64,000 nt of DNA from Salinicoccus halodurans (GCF_900114445.1 NZ_FOTB01000005.1:62001-126000); one strand, 5' to 3'. Shown: positions 17,551 through 27,131, numbered from the stretch's first letter. Notes: a model not told the origin generated them from the sequence alone. Translations and numbers: made by a program.

Positions 17551-18777
17551 ATGAAGGACAAGCTTATTGAACGTTTAACCAGCTATGTAAAAATCGACAC
17601 GCAATCGGATGCATCAAGCGAAACGACGCCTTCCACCGATAAACAGTGGGATCTGATCAGGTATCTTGAAAAGGAACTCAAAGAGATCGGCATGTCCGAA
17701 GTGAAAACGGATGACAAAGGATATTTGATGGCCACTTTACCGGCCAATGTGGAAGACGCACCGGTCATCGGATTTCTGGCACACGTGGATACGGCGACCG
17801 ATTTTACAGGTGCGGATGTATCTCCGCAGGTAGTTGAATATGAAGGCGGCGACATCATTTTAAATGAAAAAGAAAGCATCGTACTGTCGCCTGCCGAGTT
17901 TCCGGAACTCCCAGGGTACAAGGGCCATACTCTGATGACAACGGACGGCACGACACTTCTCGGTGCCGACAATAAAGCCGGCGTGGCCGAGATCATGACG
18001 GCTATGGAATACCTGATCAATAATGAAGATATTAAACATGGTAAGATCCGCGTGGCATTCACGCCGGATGAAGAGATCGGCCGGGGGCCCCATCATTTTG
18101 ATGTGGACCGGTTCGGTGCGGAATATGCCTACACCGTGGACGGAGGACCTGAGGGAGAGCTGCAGTATGAAAGCTTCAATGCGGCCGGTGCCAAAGTGGC
18201 GTTCATAGGCAACAGTGTACATCCGGGGACAGCCAAGGATAAAATGGTCAATGCCGGCCGCATGGCATCTGAATTCATCACAATGTTCGATCCTGAAGAC
18301 ACACCGGAACATACTGAAGGATATGATGGGTTCATCCATCTGACCAGAATGGGCGGAGATGTTGAGAAAGTAGAGGCGGAATTCATCATCCGTGATTTTG
18401 ACAAAGGTAAATTCGAAGCCCGGAAACGCCTGATGGAAACAAACGTTTCAAAGCTCAGGGAAAAATACGGGGAAGACCGTGTGGTACTTGAGATGAATGA
18501 TCAGTATTACAATATGAAGGACAAAATCGAGCCGGTGATTGCAATCGTCGAAAATGCAAAACTTGCAATGCAGAACCTGGAAATCGAACCGGTCATTAGA
18601 CCGGTCCGCGGCGGAACGGACGGCTCACAATTATCCTATAAGGGGCTGCCGACACCAAATCTGTTTACAGGCGGGGAGAATTTCCATGGGAAATTCGAAT
18701 ATGTTTCGGTTGATGTAATGGAGAAAGCAGTGAAGGTCATTACGGAAATCAGCAGGATTGCCGCGGCCAGACAATGA
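17551..18777 (+). CDS. pepT: peptidase T (tripeptide aminopeptidase)
   Basis: The 408-aa M20B di-zinc aminopeptidase removes the N-terminal residue from tripeptides in the cytoplasm. The metal ligands can be placed: FLAHVDTA (His about 78), [12 protein letters not shown] (Asp about 141), PDEEIG (catalytic and metal Glu, about 174-175), the TVDGGPEGE region, and the C-terminal [10 protein letters not shown] histidine. [18 protein letters not shown] is diagnostic. The length is normal. An extended -10, TGATAGAAT (17510-17518), resembles that before nhaC. It is monocistronic and followed by a terminator. Confidence 0.95.
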   Translation: MKDKLIERLTSYVKIDTQSDASSETTPSTDKQWDLIRYLEKELKEIGMSEVKTDDKGYLMATLPANVEDAPVIGFLAHVDTATDFTGADVSPQVVEYEGGDIILNEKESIVLSPAEFPELPGYKGHTLMTTDGTTLLGADNKAGVAEIMTAMEYLINNEDIKHGKIRVAFTPDEEIGRGPHHFDVDRFGAEYAYTVDGGPEGELQYESFNAAGAKVAFIGNSVHPGTAKDKMVNAGRMASEFITMFDPEDTPEHTEGYDGFIHLTRMGGDVEKVEAEFIIRDFDKGKFEARKRLMETNVSKLREKYGEDRVVLEMNDQYYNMKDKIEPVIAIVENAKLAMQNLEIEPVIRPVRGGTDGSQLSYKGLPTPNLFTGGENFHGKFEYVSVDVMEKAVKVITEISRIAAARQ

Positions 18778-18781
18778 TAAG

Positions 18782-18804
18782 GGCCCGTCTTCCGCGGGCT
18801 TTTA
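18782..18804 (+). terminator. intrinsic terminator of pepT
   Basis: GCCCG and CGGGC flank a short loop, followed by TTTTATATTC. Confidence 0.65.
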
Positions 18805-18863
18805 TATTCTTTTTTCTGTAATATCAGACCCGTATTTTTTGATTCATGAAAGTAGGAAGTTCT

Positions 18864-20270
18864 ATGACACAGCATGCCCATGAAAATGAACCACAGACAG
18901 AAATAAAAAAACTGCCGCTGATGCTGGTTCTGTTGTCGGGGGCGTTTGCAGCGATTTTGAACCAGACGCTGCTTGCGACTGCCATACCGCATATCATGGC
19001 CGATCTCAATTTGGAGGCGGACGTCGCACAGTGGCTGCAGTCCGTCTTTATGCTGGTCAACGGAATCATGATACCGGTGACGGCTTTTCTGATCGGCAAA
19101 TTCTCGACAAGGAGTCTTTTCTTTACAGCACTCATCCTGTTTGGCATCGGTACGCTGGTGTGTGGACTCGCGCCGAATTTCACGATACTGCTGCTCGGAA
19201 GAATTTTGCAGGCATCCGGAGCGGGCATCATCATGCCGCTGATGCAGACGATCCTGTTTCTGATCTACCCACGCGAAAAGAGGGGGACGGCGATGGGATT
19301 CTTCGGCCTGGTCATCAGCTTTGCACCGGCCATAGGACCGACGCTCTCAGGCTGGTTTGTAGAAATCTACCCCTGGCGCGGGCTATTCTACATCATACTT
19401 CCGATTGTCATCATCGATCTGATCATTGCCTATTTCGTCCTTAAGAATGTTACAGAACAGACTAATCCGAAAGTGGATGTCTTTTCGATCATACTGTCAA
19501 CTCTCGGTTTCGGAGGATTGCTGTATGGATTCAGTATCGCCGGCAGCAGCGGATGGCTGAGCCCCACGGTACTCATATCACTGGGAGTCGGTGCGATTAC
19601 ATTGACCCTGTTCATAAAAAGGCAGTTCAGGCTGGAACAGCCGATCCTGGAGTTCAGGGTATTCAGGGATCCTATTTTCACTCTTGCGACAATCATCGGC
19701 ATGGTTGCATTCATGACGATGATCGGCGGTGCCATCATCCTGCCGATCTTCATGCAGAACATGCTTGGCTTCACGGCATTTGAATCCGGGCTGATGATGC
19801 TGCCGGGTGCCTTGCTCATGGGTATCATGAGCCCGGTTACCGGCCGTATGTTTGATAAGTTCGGAGCCAGATGGCTCGTGATTCCCGGGCTCGGCATTGT
19901 CACTGTAACCACATTCATGTTTGCGGTTCTGGATACAGAAACCACATTTACGTATCTGGCTGTAGTCAACGCTGTAAGGATGCTCGGTATTTCCATGGTC
20001 ATGATGCCATCGACCACAGCAGGACTGAACCAGTTGACCAATAAGCTGGTGCCGCATGGTACGGCGATGAACAATACGATGAGACAGGTTGCCGGCGCAG
20101 TAGGAACTGCATTGTTTGTGTCAGTCATGACGATAACGATGATTCCGGGTCAGGGAGCCGAAGGCATGATCCACGGTGTAAACATGTCATTCATATTGAC
20201 CGGCATCTTTTCGCTTGCCGGGTTCATCCTCGCGTTCAGACTGCGCAGTCCGACCGGATCAAAAAAATAA
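18864..20270 (+). CDS. DHA2-family MFS drug exporter, paralogue A
   Basis: The 468-aa, 14-helix transporter belongs to the EmrB/LmrB/QacA group, which uses proton exchange to expel drugs. It carries the motif C region GFFGLVISFAPAIGPTLSGW and a motif A-like GRMFDKFGARW. Acidic residues occur in the first helices (ADLNLEADVAQWLQS). ATG 18864 is preferred to ATG 18846 because AGGAAG (18854-18859) is just ahead of it. It is a close paralogue of the pump at 20871, so the pair arose by duplication around the MarR gene. The substrate is unknown. Confidence 0.9.
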   Translation: MTQHAHENEPQTEIKKLPLMLVLLSGAFAAILNQTLLATAIPHIMADLNLEADVAQWLQSVFMLVNGIMIPVTAFLIGKFSTRSLFFTALILFGIGTLVCGLAPNFTILLLGRILQASGAGIIMPLMQTILFLIYPREKRGTAMGFFGLVISFAPAIGPTLSGWFVEIYPWRGLFYIILPIVIIDLIIAYFVLKNVTEQTNPKVDVFSIILSTLGFGGLLYGFSIAGSSGWLSPTVLISLGVGAITLTLFIKRQFRLEQPILEFRVFRDPIFTLATIIGMVAFMTMIGGAIILPIFMQNMLGFTAFESGLMMLPGALLMGIMSPVTGRMFDKFGARWLVIPGLGIVTVTTFMFAVLDTETTFTYLAVVNAVRMLGISMVMMPSTTAGLNQLTNKLVPHGTAMNNTMRQVAGAVGTALFVSVMTITMIPGQGAEGMIHGVNMSFILTGIFSLAGFILAFRLRSPTGSKK

Positions 20271-20276
20271 AAATGA

Positions 20277-20318
20277 AAGCTGCCATTCCGTTTATACAGC
20301 GGGTGGCAGCTTAATTTA
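20277..20318. terminator. bidirectional terminator between pump A and marR
   Basis: AAGCTGCCA and TGGCAGCTT form a 9-bp stem with a longer internal loop, between two convergent gene ends. Confidence 0.65.
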
Positions 20319-20327
20319 TTTCCAGCT

Positions 20328-20795
20328 TCAATCTGATTCCAGAAGACTATTGAATTTTTTAAGGAGCCGGGCAAATTCTTCTATTTCTCCCGTTTCCCAT
20401 TGCTCTATCATTGTGCGGAAACGGTCCTGCCGGCCTTCCCGGTTGGATGCCAGCGCCTCCCATCCTTTTTCTGTTATTTCATAAGTGTAGGAACGCCGGT
20501 CCGTCTCTGAAGGTGTCTTTTTCAGGAATTCCTTTTTCAGCAGATCTCCGGCCTGCCTGCTGACTGTGGAGACATCCAGATGAAGCTGATCTGCCATATC
20601 CTTTACACCCATCGGTCCTTTATCTGAAATGATTAGCATGATGAAGTAGCTGGCACGCCTCAATTTCTGTTTTTCATCCACTTCGGTTGCCCGGTTCCGA
20701 AGCCCCCGGACCATCATGGCAATTTCAAGCTCCAGTTTCTCCAAAGATTTATCATTGACCACTTGTAAATCACGCTGCCTTTCCAAAATTTCCAA
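20328..20795 (-). CDS. MarR-family transcriptional regulator
   Basis: The protein is up to 155 aa, with a winged helix-turn-helix over about residues 60-125: MGVKDMADQLHLDVSTVSRQAGDLLKK is the recognition region and SETDRRSYTYEITEKG the wing with its conserved D-R. The start is uncertain. TTG 20795 opens the frame without an ideal ribosome site, and an in-frame GTG further in (MVNDKSLEKLEL) is possible. The gene is divergent from pump B, with the operator-like palindrome between them, and convergent with pump A. It most likely represses pump B and itself in response to a drug-like ligand. Confidence 0.85.
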   Translation of the reverse strand: MEILERQRDLQVVNDKSLEKLELEIAMMVRGLRNRATEVDEKQKLRRASYFIMLIISDKGPMGVKDMADQLHLDVSTVSRQAGDLLKKEFLKKTPSETDRRSYTYEITEKGWEALASNREGRQDRFRTMIEQWETGEIEEFARLLKKFNSLLESD

Positions 20796-20804
20796 TTGTT
20801 ACAG

Positions 20805-20833
20805 TTGACATTCGATATAGTTGTATAATACAA
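20805..20833 (+). promoter_or_regulatory. promoter of pump B with MarR-type operator
   Basis: TTGACA (20805-20810) is followed by TGTATAATACAA. The perfect palindrome TTGTATAATACAA (20821-20833) covers the -10 (TATAAT or TAATAC, so the spacer is short), and a further TTGTAT half site occurs at 20843-20848. MarR proteins usually bind palindromes of this kind between divergent genes. Binding is inferred. Confidence 0.6.
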
Positions 20834-20870
20834 TCATTTCTGTTGTATGTCTATGAAAGAAGGAAAATTT

Positions 20871-22295
20871 ATGTCTCTACAGAAAGAAAATGAAGGTCAG
20901 CTGACCAATGCAGGAAGGCTGACGTTAATGGCTGTGCTCCTCTCCGGTGCATTTGCCGCAATATTGAACCAGACCCTGCTGGCCACAGCGATTCCCCATA
21001 TAATGGCCGATCTGGAACTGGAAGCGGATGTTGCACAATGGCTGCAGTCCGTCTTCATGCTGGTCAATGGAATCATGATTCCTGTTACAGCTTTTTTAAT
21101 AAGTAAATTCTCGACCAGAGCGTTGTTTTTCACAGCATTGTCCCTGTTCGGATTAGGTACGCTGGTATGCGGAATATCCCCGAATTTCCCGATTCTCATG
21201 GCCGGACGTGTCCTGCAGGCTGCAGGTGCCGGTATCATCATGCCGTTGATGCAGACGATCCTGTTCCTGGTCTATCCGAAGAGTGAGCGGGGCAAGGCGA
21301 TGGGCATGTTCGGCCTTGTCATCAGCTTCGCTCCGGCAATTGGACCGACTTTATCCGGCTGGTTCATCGATATATATCCATGGCGCGGCTTGTTCTACAT
21401 GCTGCTCCCAATTGTTATCATCGACCTGATCGTCGCGTACTTTATTTTGAGGAATGTGACAGAGCAGACGAATCCCAAGCTGGATATGCTGTCCATCATC
21501 CTTTCAACGCTCGGTTTCGGCGGACTGCTTTACGGATTCAGTGTTGCGGGCAACAGTGGCTGGTTAAGCTCTGCGGTAATCATCTCGCTCGCTGTAGGTG
21601 CAGTCGCTCTGTTCATCTTCATCAGACGTCAGAACAGTCTGGAACAGCCGATTTTGGAATTCGGTGTATTCAAGGATAAGATTTTCACCCTGACGACCGC
21701 TCTCGGCATGATTGTCTTCATGGCCATGATCGGCGGGGCAGTCATCCTGCCTATCCTGATGCAGAATATGCTCGGATTCTCGGCCCTGGCATCCGGCATG
21801 ATGCTTTTCCCGGGCGCAGTAATCATGGGTGTGATGAGTCCGATTACAGGAAGGCTTTTTGACAGATACGGTGCACGCTGGCTCGCAATCATCGGCCTCG
21901 GCATCGTTGCGGTGACATCCCTGATGTTTACCAATTTGGATACTGAAACGACATTCACATATCTTGCTGTAGTCAATGCATTCAGGATGCTGGGCGTCTC
22001 GATGGTCATGATGCCTGTAACGACGGCCGGGCTCAACCAGATGTCGAAAAAACTGGTGCCCCACGGTACAGCAATGAATAATACGATGCGCCAGATTGCA
22101 GGTGCCGTCGGCACCGCACTGCTGGTTTCGATAATGACCAACACGATGCTGCCCGACCAGGGCGCACAAGGTATGATCCACGGCGTAAATATTTCCTTTA
22201 TGTTTGCCGGCGGCCTTGCCCTCATCGGTTTCATACTGGCCTTCAAACTCAGGAAGCCGGATGATTCGGAATATGATGAAGCATATGATCAATAG
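20871..22295 (+). CDS. DHA2-family MFS drug exporter, paralogue B
   Basis: The 474-aa, 14-helix protein is nearly the same in layout and much of its sequence as paralogue A. The shared helix 1 is AAILNQTLLATAIPHIMADL, and both have FGLVISFAPAIGPTLSGW and TAGLNQMSKKLVPHGTAMNNTMRQ-type C-terminal motifs. ATG 20871 is chosen over ATG 20847 and 20853 because AAGGA (20860-20864) is 6 nt ahead. Its promoter is overlaid by a palindrome, so this copy is the probable direct target of the adjacent MarR protein. The C-terminus ends in an acidic tail. Confidence 0.9.
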   Translation: MSLQKENEGQLTNAGRLTLMAVLLSGAFAAILNQTLLATAIPHIMADLELEADVAQWLQSVFMLVNGIMIPVTAFLISKFSTRALFFTALSLFGLGTLVCGISPNFPILMAGRVLQAAGAGIIMPLMQTILFLVYPKSERGKAMGMFGLVISFAPAIGPTLSGWFIDIYPWRGLFYMLLPIVIIDLIVAYFILRNVTEQTNPKLDMLSIILSTLGFGGLLYGFSVAGNSGWLSSAVIISLAVGAVALFIFIRRQNSLEQPILEFGVFKDKIFTLTTALGMIVFMAMIGGAVILPILMQNMLGFSALASGMMLFPGAVIMGVMSPITGRLFDRYGARWLAIIGLGIVAVTSLMFTNLDTETTFTYLAVVNAFRMLGVSMVMMPVTTAGLNQMSKKLVPHGTAMNNTMRQIAGAVGTALLVSIMTNTMLPDQGAQGMIHGVNISFMFAGGLALIGFILAFKLRKPDDSEYDEAYDQ

Positions 22296-22320
22296 CAATA
22301 ATAGGTTTTCAAACTCAAAA

Positions 22321-22356
22321 AGACACGCCGGAATTTTTTCCGGCATGTCTTTTTTT
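22321..22356. terminator. bidirectional intrinsic terminator
   Basis: AGACACGCCGGAA and TTCCGGCATGTCT form a 13-bp stem with one mismatch and a TTTT loop, followed by seven T residues. It sits between two convergent pump genes. Confidence 0.85.
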
Positions 22357-23823
22357 CTATCTTTCGTCTGATTCGATGGGTCTTGCCTTGGTCATATCAT
22401 TTCCGATGACTTCGTCGGAAGTCACGCGTTTCAGGAAGAAAGAGAGTACGAGGGCAATGGCCAGGAGAACTGTCGCAATCAGGAATGCAAAGTTTATTCC
22501 GTCGAGCATCGCCTGGTTCATGGCTGCAGTATCCGGGCTTGGAATATCGGCAAGCTTCTGGTTCATCCTGTTCTGCATCACTGTGATCAGAAGGGCGGTG
22601 CCGATTGCCCCGGAAACCTGATTCAGCATACTGTTGATCGATGACCCGTGCGGTGTGAGTTCAGGTGTCAGCTGGTTCATGCCGTTGGTCATCACCGGGG
22701 TCATGACCAGGGTCATCCCGAATGCCCTTATGGAGTAGAGCATGATCAGAAATGTATAGCTCGTATCCACTTCGAGCTGGCTGAAGAAGAATGTGGTGGA
22801 AACCGTCAGGGTCAGACCGGTGATTGCGAGCACTTTCGGACCGAACATGTCGAACAGCTTGCCGGATATGGGACTCATGAATCCCATGATCAGAGCGCCG
22901 GGGAGTAATAAAATTCCTGTATCCAACGGCGAAATCCCCTGGATGTCCTGCAGATAGATCGGCATCAGTATCATGCCGGAGAAGAGTGCCATGTTCATCG
23001 TGCCGATAAGCAGTGAGGCAAGGGTGAACATGGGAAACTTATAGACTTTGAAGTTCAGCATCGGATCGTTCATATGGATCTGTTTTCTGATGTAGAAGAA
23101 CACCGCTGTGAAACCGATGAAGAGTGTCAGAATGACATCAGGCCTCATCCACCCGCTGTTGCCGGCTGCACTGAAGCCATAAAGTATGCCGCCGAATCCG
23201 AGCGTCGAGAGAATGACAGAGGGAATATCAATTTTAGTCGTGTAATGGGTATCCGTCTGGGGCAGTTTGAGCCAGCCGATGGAAAGAACAATCAATAGGA
23301 TCGGGACCATCATGAAGAAAAGCATATGCCATGAATAATGCTGGACGATGAACCCTGAGAGTGTCGGACCGATTGCCGGCGCAAAAAACATCACAAGACT
23401 GAACAGGCCCATAGCCGTTCCCCGCTGTGCCGGAGGGAAGCTTGTAATCATCACATTCATCAGCAAGGGCATAAGAATCGCTGAACCGGATGCCTGGATC
23501 ATACGTCCCAGGATCAACACCATGAATGTGGGGGACAGCCCTGCAACGAGTGTACCTGTCAAAAAGAGCAGCATTGCAGCGATGAATAATTTCTTCGCGC
23601 TGAACCTCTGCATGAGGAAAGCGGTGGTCGGAATGACAATACCGCTGACCAGCATGTAGGCAGTGGACACCCACTGTACTGTGGAAGTGGTGATGCCGAA
23701 ATCATCCTTGATGGACGGCAGTGCGACGTTCAGGAATGTGTTCGAAAGCAATGCGACAAAAGCACCGGAAAGCAGTATGAAAATCAGTCTGTAATCCGGC
23801 CTGTCATTAGTTTTTGGTTCCAT
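22357..23823 (-). CDS. DHA2-family MFS drug exporter, third and more distant
   Basis: The 488-aa, 14-helix protein is of the EmrB/LmrB type and clearly diverged from paralogues A and B. It shows FSLVMFFAPAIGPTLSGF (motif C) and a GKLFDMFGPKVL motif A-like loop. ATG 23823 is chosen because AGAGG lies about 7 nt ahead; upstream in-frame codons lack a site. It converges on pump B, so three drug exporters share this 5-kb cluster. The substrate is unknown. Confidence 0.9.
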   Translation of the reverse strand: MEPKTNDRPDYRLIFILLSGAFVALLSNTFLNVALPSIKDDFGITTSTVQWVSTAYMLVSGIVIPTTAFLMQRFSAKKLFIAAMLLFLTGTLVAGLSPTFMVLILGRMIQASGSAILMPLLMNVMITSFPPAQRGTAMGLFSLVMFFAPAIGPTLSGFIVQHYSWHMLFFMMVPILLIVLSIGWLKLPQTDTHYTTKIDIPSVILSTLGFGGILYGFSAAGNSGWMRPDVILTLFIGFTAVFFYIRKQIHMNDPMLNFKVYKFPMFTLASLLIGTMNMALFSGMILMPIYLQDIQGISPLDTGILLLPGALIMGFMSPISGKLFDMFGPKVLAITGLTLTVSTTFFFSQLEVDTSYTFLIMLYSIRAFGMTLVMTPVMTNGMNQLTPELTPHGSSINSMLNQVSGAIGTALLITVMQNRMNQKLADIPSPDTAAMNQAMLDGINFAFLIATVLLAIALVLSFFLKRVTSDEVIGNDMTKARPIESDER

Positions 23824-23899
23824 AATATTACCTCTGTTTCTAAAATCAATACTCACTATTATATTCCGATTCCCGAAATAAGCAAGGATTTTATTCTGG

Positions 23900-24076
23900 T
23901 TACGGACCCATTCTGTTGTCTATCTGTATATATATGAAGAAACCGATCGTAATGCCTAAAAGCAATGCGATTGGAATCGAATATCCTGCAAGGGGCGGGA
24001 TGAAAGTAATAATCACCCAGTAGATGCCAAGAGTGATGATTCCCATCAGGACGAGGTTGAGCAGAAATCGGGTCAT
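23900..24076 (-). CDS. small two-span membrane protein, 58 aa
   Basis: The gene begins at ATG 24076, 8 nt after GGAGG. The product has two hydrophobic segments (about residues 5-25 and 31-50) and a short polar end (YIQIDNRMGP). It lies just upstream of the third DHA2 pump on the same strand, with about 75 bp between, so the two could be co-transcribed. No family is recognised. Confidence 0.6.
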   Translation of the reverse strand: MTRFLLNLVLMGIITLGIYWVIITFIPPLAGYSIPIALLLGITIGFFIYIQIDNRMGP

Positions 24077-24199
24077 GTATGATGCCTCCAATCAAATTTT
24101 TTCATATCCATATTATACATGATGCCCTGAATAAGCAATTCGAAAACAGGGTATGTATACTAATAGTTAAGGAATACATTTTTGAAAGGAGTTTTCTCA

Positions 24200-24655
24200 G
24201 TGAGAAAAGAAACACTATTATTCCAGGTGAAAACAGCAAGAGAGTGGATTCTCGATACTTTTGACAAAGTTTCGGTGGAAGACATGACAAAAATCCCGGA
24301 AGGATTCAAAAATAATATTCACTGGCAGCTCGGGCATGTGGCAGGCATGATGGAACTGCCGACTGCAGCGCTTACAGATTCAAAAACGGATGATAGTAAA
24401 AGGTATCAAAAATATTTCGGCTATGGTACAAGTCCGGATGATTTTGATGACGAAACCCCTTCACTGGATGAAATCAAAGCACTTCTGGAAGGACAGGTGC
24501 CGCGGCTTGAAGATATTGAAGAAGAGAGGCTGGAGGAGGATCTTCCCCGTGAATTCATGGGGATGACCAAAAGATATGAACAGTTGTCCTTCATGATTCT
24601 CCATGAGTCTCTTCATGCAGGAAAAATACAGGAAATGGCAAAATTGATCAAATGA
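24200..24655 (+). CDS. DinB-like protein
   Basis: The 151-aa four-helix DinB/YfiT-type protein is predicted to bind a metal through three histidines: NNIHWQLGHVAGMME supplies the first pair region and ILHESLHAGKIQEM the C-terminal one. The family includes bacillithiol/mycothiol-dependent transferases and proteins of unknown function. GTG 24200 is chosen because AAAGGAG is 8-9 nt ahead; the TTG at 24182 precedes the ribosome site. It is monocistronic with its own terminator. A role in thiol-dependent detoxification is possible but not shown. Confidence 0.75.
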   Translation: MRKETLLFQVKTAREWILDTFDKVSVEDMTKIPEGFKNNIHWQLGHVAGMMELPTAALTDSKTDDSKRYQKYFGYGTSPDDFDDETPSLDEIKALLEGQVPRLEDIEEERLEEDLPREFMGMTKRYEQLSFMILHESLHAGKIQEMAKLIK

Positions 24656-24696
24656 TAAAAACACAGAACATCGGAGCCGATGTTCTGTGTTTTTAT
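24656..24696. terminator. intrinsic terminator, likely bidirectional
   Basis: AAAAACACAGAACATCGG and CCGATGTTCTGTGTTTTT are perfect complements around AG, between the convergent DinB and DJ-1 genes. Confidence 0.88.
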
Positions 24697-24718
24697 ATCT
24701 TCAAATGTTATATAATCT

Positions 24719-25387
24719 TTAAGTGAGTTGATTGACGATTGCCTGTGCAGCGTCTGCTGCAGAAGCAGGATTTTGGCCTGTGACGAAGTTCCTGTCTTTG
24801 ACGACATTGCTTTCCATCTCACTGCCGGCGACGAAACCGGCTCCGTGGGATTCCAATTTTGTCTGGAGTGCGAATGGCATGTCATCCATGAGATTCATGG
24901 ATTCCTCTTCTGCATTTGTGAACCCGGTGATTTTAACACCGTCCACGAGATAGCTGCCGTCTTTGGTTTTGGCATCTGCAAATGCAGCCGGTCCGTGGCA
25001 CACTGCACCGATTATTCTGCCGTCATCTTTGAAGTAGGCCATGATATTCTGGATTTCCGGATTGCCGGGAAAATCATACATTGCACCGTGACCGCCGGCA
25101 AAGAAAATTGCATCGTAGCCCTCGTAGACAACATCTTTAAGGCTCTGGGTGTTTTGGAGCAGCCTGATGACATCATTGAATTTTTCATCATCCTGTCCGT
25201 TGGAAAGAGAAGCAGGATCGAGCGGTACTTCGCCGCCTTTTGGCGAAACGATATCCGCTTGCAATCCGGCACCCTGGAAGATTTGATATGGCTCAGCTGC
25301 TTCACTCAACCATAGACCTGTAGGTCTGTCTTTGTCGTTATTGATTGTTCCATGATTCGTTGCAACAATAAGTACAGATTTGTTCAT
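24719..25387 (-). CDS. DJ-1/PfpI-family protein (Hsp31-like)
   Basis: The 222-aa cytoplasmic protein has the nucleophile-elbow cysteine in IGAVCHGPAAFADA (about residue 128), preceded by DAIFFAGGHGAMYDF, which carries the conserved Gly-His pair. This is the large Hsp31/glyoxalase III-like branch, which detoxifies methylglyoxal or repairs glycated proteins; family members are also called type 1 glutamine amidotransferase-like. A GGAG site precedes ATG 25387. It stands alone between convergent and divergent neighbours. The biochemical activity of this member is not known. Confidence 0.85.
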   Translation of the reverse strand: MNKSVLIVATNHGTINNDKDRPTGLWLSEAAEPYQIFQGAGLQADIVSPKGGEVPLDPASLSNGQDDEKFNDVIRLLQNTQSLKDVVYEGYDAIFFAGGHGAMYDFPGNPEIQNIMAYFKDDGRIIGAVCHGPAAFADAKTKDGSYLVDGVKITGFTNAEEESMNLMDDMPFALQTKLESHGAGFVAGSEMESNVVKDRNFVTGQNPASAADAAQAIVNQLT

Positions 25388-25503
25388 ATTAATATCAACT
25401 CTCCTTTACATCTGTTTACCCACAAGAGATGTAAAGTAATCTCAAGAAATCTGCATTAGAATTCATAGACAATCAAAAATTCATTAAAATAGGAGTGTAC
25501 CGA

Positions 25504-26301
25504 ATGAAAAAAGTGGACTTTGGTAATGTTGCGAAAGAATACCTGAAGTACAGAGATGATATCCCCGAAAATCTATTGAAAGGTCTGGAGAAAAGAGGGG
25601 TGGAAATCAGCGGGAGCAAAGTGGCGGACCTTGGGGCAGGACCGGGTCTCCTCAGCAAGATGCTCAGTAATCATGGTGCGATTGTAGATGCAGTGGAACC
25701 GTCTGAGGAATTAATCAAGGTAGGCAAGAAATTTGTAGGGGATGATCCCCGCATCAATTTCACGCAGAAATATGCAGAAGATACCGGCCTCAAGCCGAAT
25801 ACTTATGATATTGTTACGGTAATGCGTGCTTGGCACTGGTTTGATACTGAAGAGGCGATCAAGGAGATCAAACGTATTTTAAAACCGGGCGGACATCTGA
25901 TCATCATGGATTCAGGATTCACTTCGGGCATAAAAGTAGTGAAAAAATCCATGAAAATCATCAAGAATAATGCCAGTGACAAACAGCTCAAAGCTGCAGG
26001 TGCAAAAGAGGATGCAACACAGATGATCAACAGTTTCCCTGTGGAATGGTTCGATGAATGGAAATACTCCCGTTTTGATCTGCTGGATCTATACAAAATG
26101 GATTATGATGTGACATTTACAAATGAAGAGTGGCTGGGGCGTCTTGCCACCGTCTCATGGCTTGCAGCGTTCAAAGAAAAAAAACGTAAAAGAACGCTTG
26201 AGGAGGTAAAGGAATATCTCGAAAAAGACAAGTCAAAGGACAGCCATAAGATACCGCATGTGCTCAGCGTAGCCATCCTGCAAAACAGGAACAAGGAATA
26301 A
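25504..26301 (+). CDS. class I SAM-dependent methyltransferase
   Basis: The 265-aa Rossmann-fold methyltransferase has motif I VADLGAGPGLLSKML (about residues 38-52), motif II acidic DAVEPSEE, and DIVTVMRAWHWFD as the post-II region. It resembles UbiE/BioC-like small-molecule enzymes. ATG 25504 lies 8 nt after AGGAG (25491-25495). No neighbour suggests the substrate. Confidence 0.83.
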   Translation: MKKVDFGNVAKEYLKYRDDIPENLLKGLEKRGVEISGSKVADLGAGPGLLSKMLSNHGAIVDAVEPSEELIKVGKKFVGDDPRINFTQKYAEDTGLKPNTYDIVTVMRAWHWFDTEEAIKEIKRILKPGGHLIIMDSGFTSGIKVVKKSMKIIKNNASDKQLKAAGAKEDATQMINSFPVEWFDEWKYSRFDLLDLYKMDYDVTFTNEEWLGRLATVSWLAAFKEKKRKRTLEEVKEYLEKDKSKDSHKIPHVLSVAILQNRNKE

Positions 26302-26355
26302 AAATCAGCCTAAAGTACTGTTATGGAAAGTTTCTTCGAAAACCATCACAAAACA

Positions 26356-26384
26356 TTTACAATCAACTTACTTTTTGTTATTAT
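26356..26384 (+). promoter_or_regulatory. promoter of the azoreductase gene
   Basis: TTTACA (26356-26361), a 17-bp spacer and TATTAT (26379-26384). Confidence 0.7.
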
Positions 26385-26430
26385 ATAACTTGTGATTAAA
26401 AAAGATGATAATTTCTGGAGGAACATATAC

Positions 26431-27069
26431 ATGACAAATGTACTTGTAGTGAAAGCAAACAACCGTCCTGACGGAGTCTCTACTAAAATGTATGAAGCAT
26501 ACATGGAGACACTGAAACAAAGTGACAACCTGAATGTTGAAGTCTATGACACTTTCGAGGAAGATATGCCTTACATCGGCCAAGAGCTTTTCAGTGCTTT
26601 CGGCAAACTGCAAAACGAAGAAGCATTGAATGAAGAAGAACAGCGTCTTATGAATGCAAAGCAAAAAGCGATGGATGCTTTCGAAAAGGCGGATGTACTC
26701 GTATTTGCATTCCCGCTGTGGAATCTGACAATCCCTGCACGTCTGCAGACTTTCATAGATTATGTGTATGCTGCAGGATTCACTTTCAAATACAATGCAG
26801 ACGGTTCAATGGCACAGCTTATGACGGATAAGAAAGTAGTACTGTTGAACGCACGCGGCGGCGTATACAGTGTACCTGAAGCGCAGGGCATGGATATGTC
26901 CATGAACTATATGAAAAATGTATTCGGCGGTGTATTCGGTATGGAAATCACTGATGAAATCATCATTGAAGGCCACAATGCAATGCCGCAGGACGCTGCA
27001 AGAATCATAGAAGAGGGTCTGGAAAGCGTACGTGAATCAGCAAGAGAATTGAATTCACAATTTGCGTAA
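26431..27069 (+). CDS. FMN-dependent NADH-azoreductase family protein
   Basis: The 212-aa flavodoxin-like quinone/azo reductase has an N-terminal VLVVKANNRPDGVSTKMYEAY that binds FMN phosphate. FAFPLWNLTIPARLQTFIDYV (about residues 95-115) is the AzoR/AcpD signature, and NARGGVYS is the flavin loop. Such enzymes reduce quinones and azo compounds in two-electron steps and protect against electrophiles. The start is ATG 26431 with TGGAGGAA ahead. It is monocistronic, behind a near-consensus promoter and before a strong terminator. Confidence 0.9.
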   Translation: MTNVLVVKANNRPDGVSTKMYEAYMETLKQSDNLNVEVYDTFEEDMPYIGQELFSAFGKLQNEEALNEEEQRLMNAKQKAMDAFEKADVLVFAFPLWNLTIPARLQTFIDYVYAAGFTFKYNADGSMAQLMTDKKVVLLNARGGVYSVPEAQGMDMSMNYMKNVFGGVFGMEITDEIIIEGHNAMPQDAARIIEEGLESVRESARELNSQFA

Positions 27070-27100
27070 AACGGTCATATGGACAGGTTTTTTCTGGACT

Positions 27101-27131
27101 GAGCCCGGCACACTGATGTGCCGGGCTCTTT
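27101..27131 (+). terminator. intrinsic terminator of the azoreductase gene
   Basis: GAGCCCGGCACA and TGTGCCGGGCTC form a perfect 12-bp stem with a CTGA loop, then TTTTT. Confidence 0.9.

Noticed and set aside
19430-20128. Antisense frames of more than 200 codons inside the DHA2 pump genes
   Set aside because: Low-complexity products, no ribosome sites, fully inside well-supported genes.
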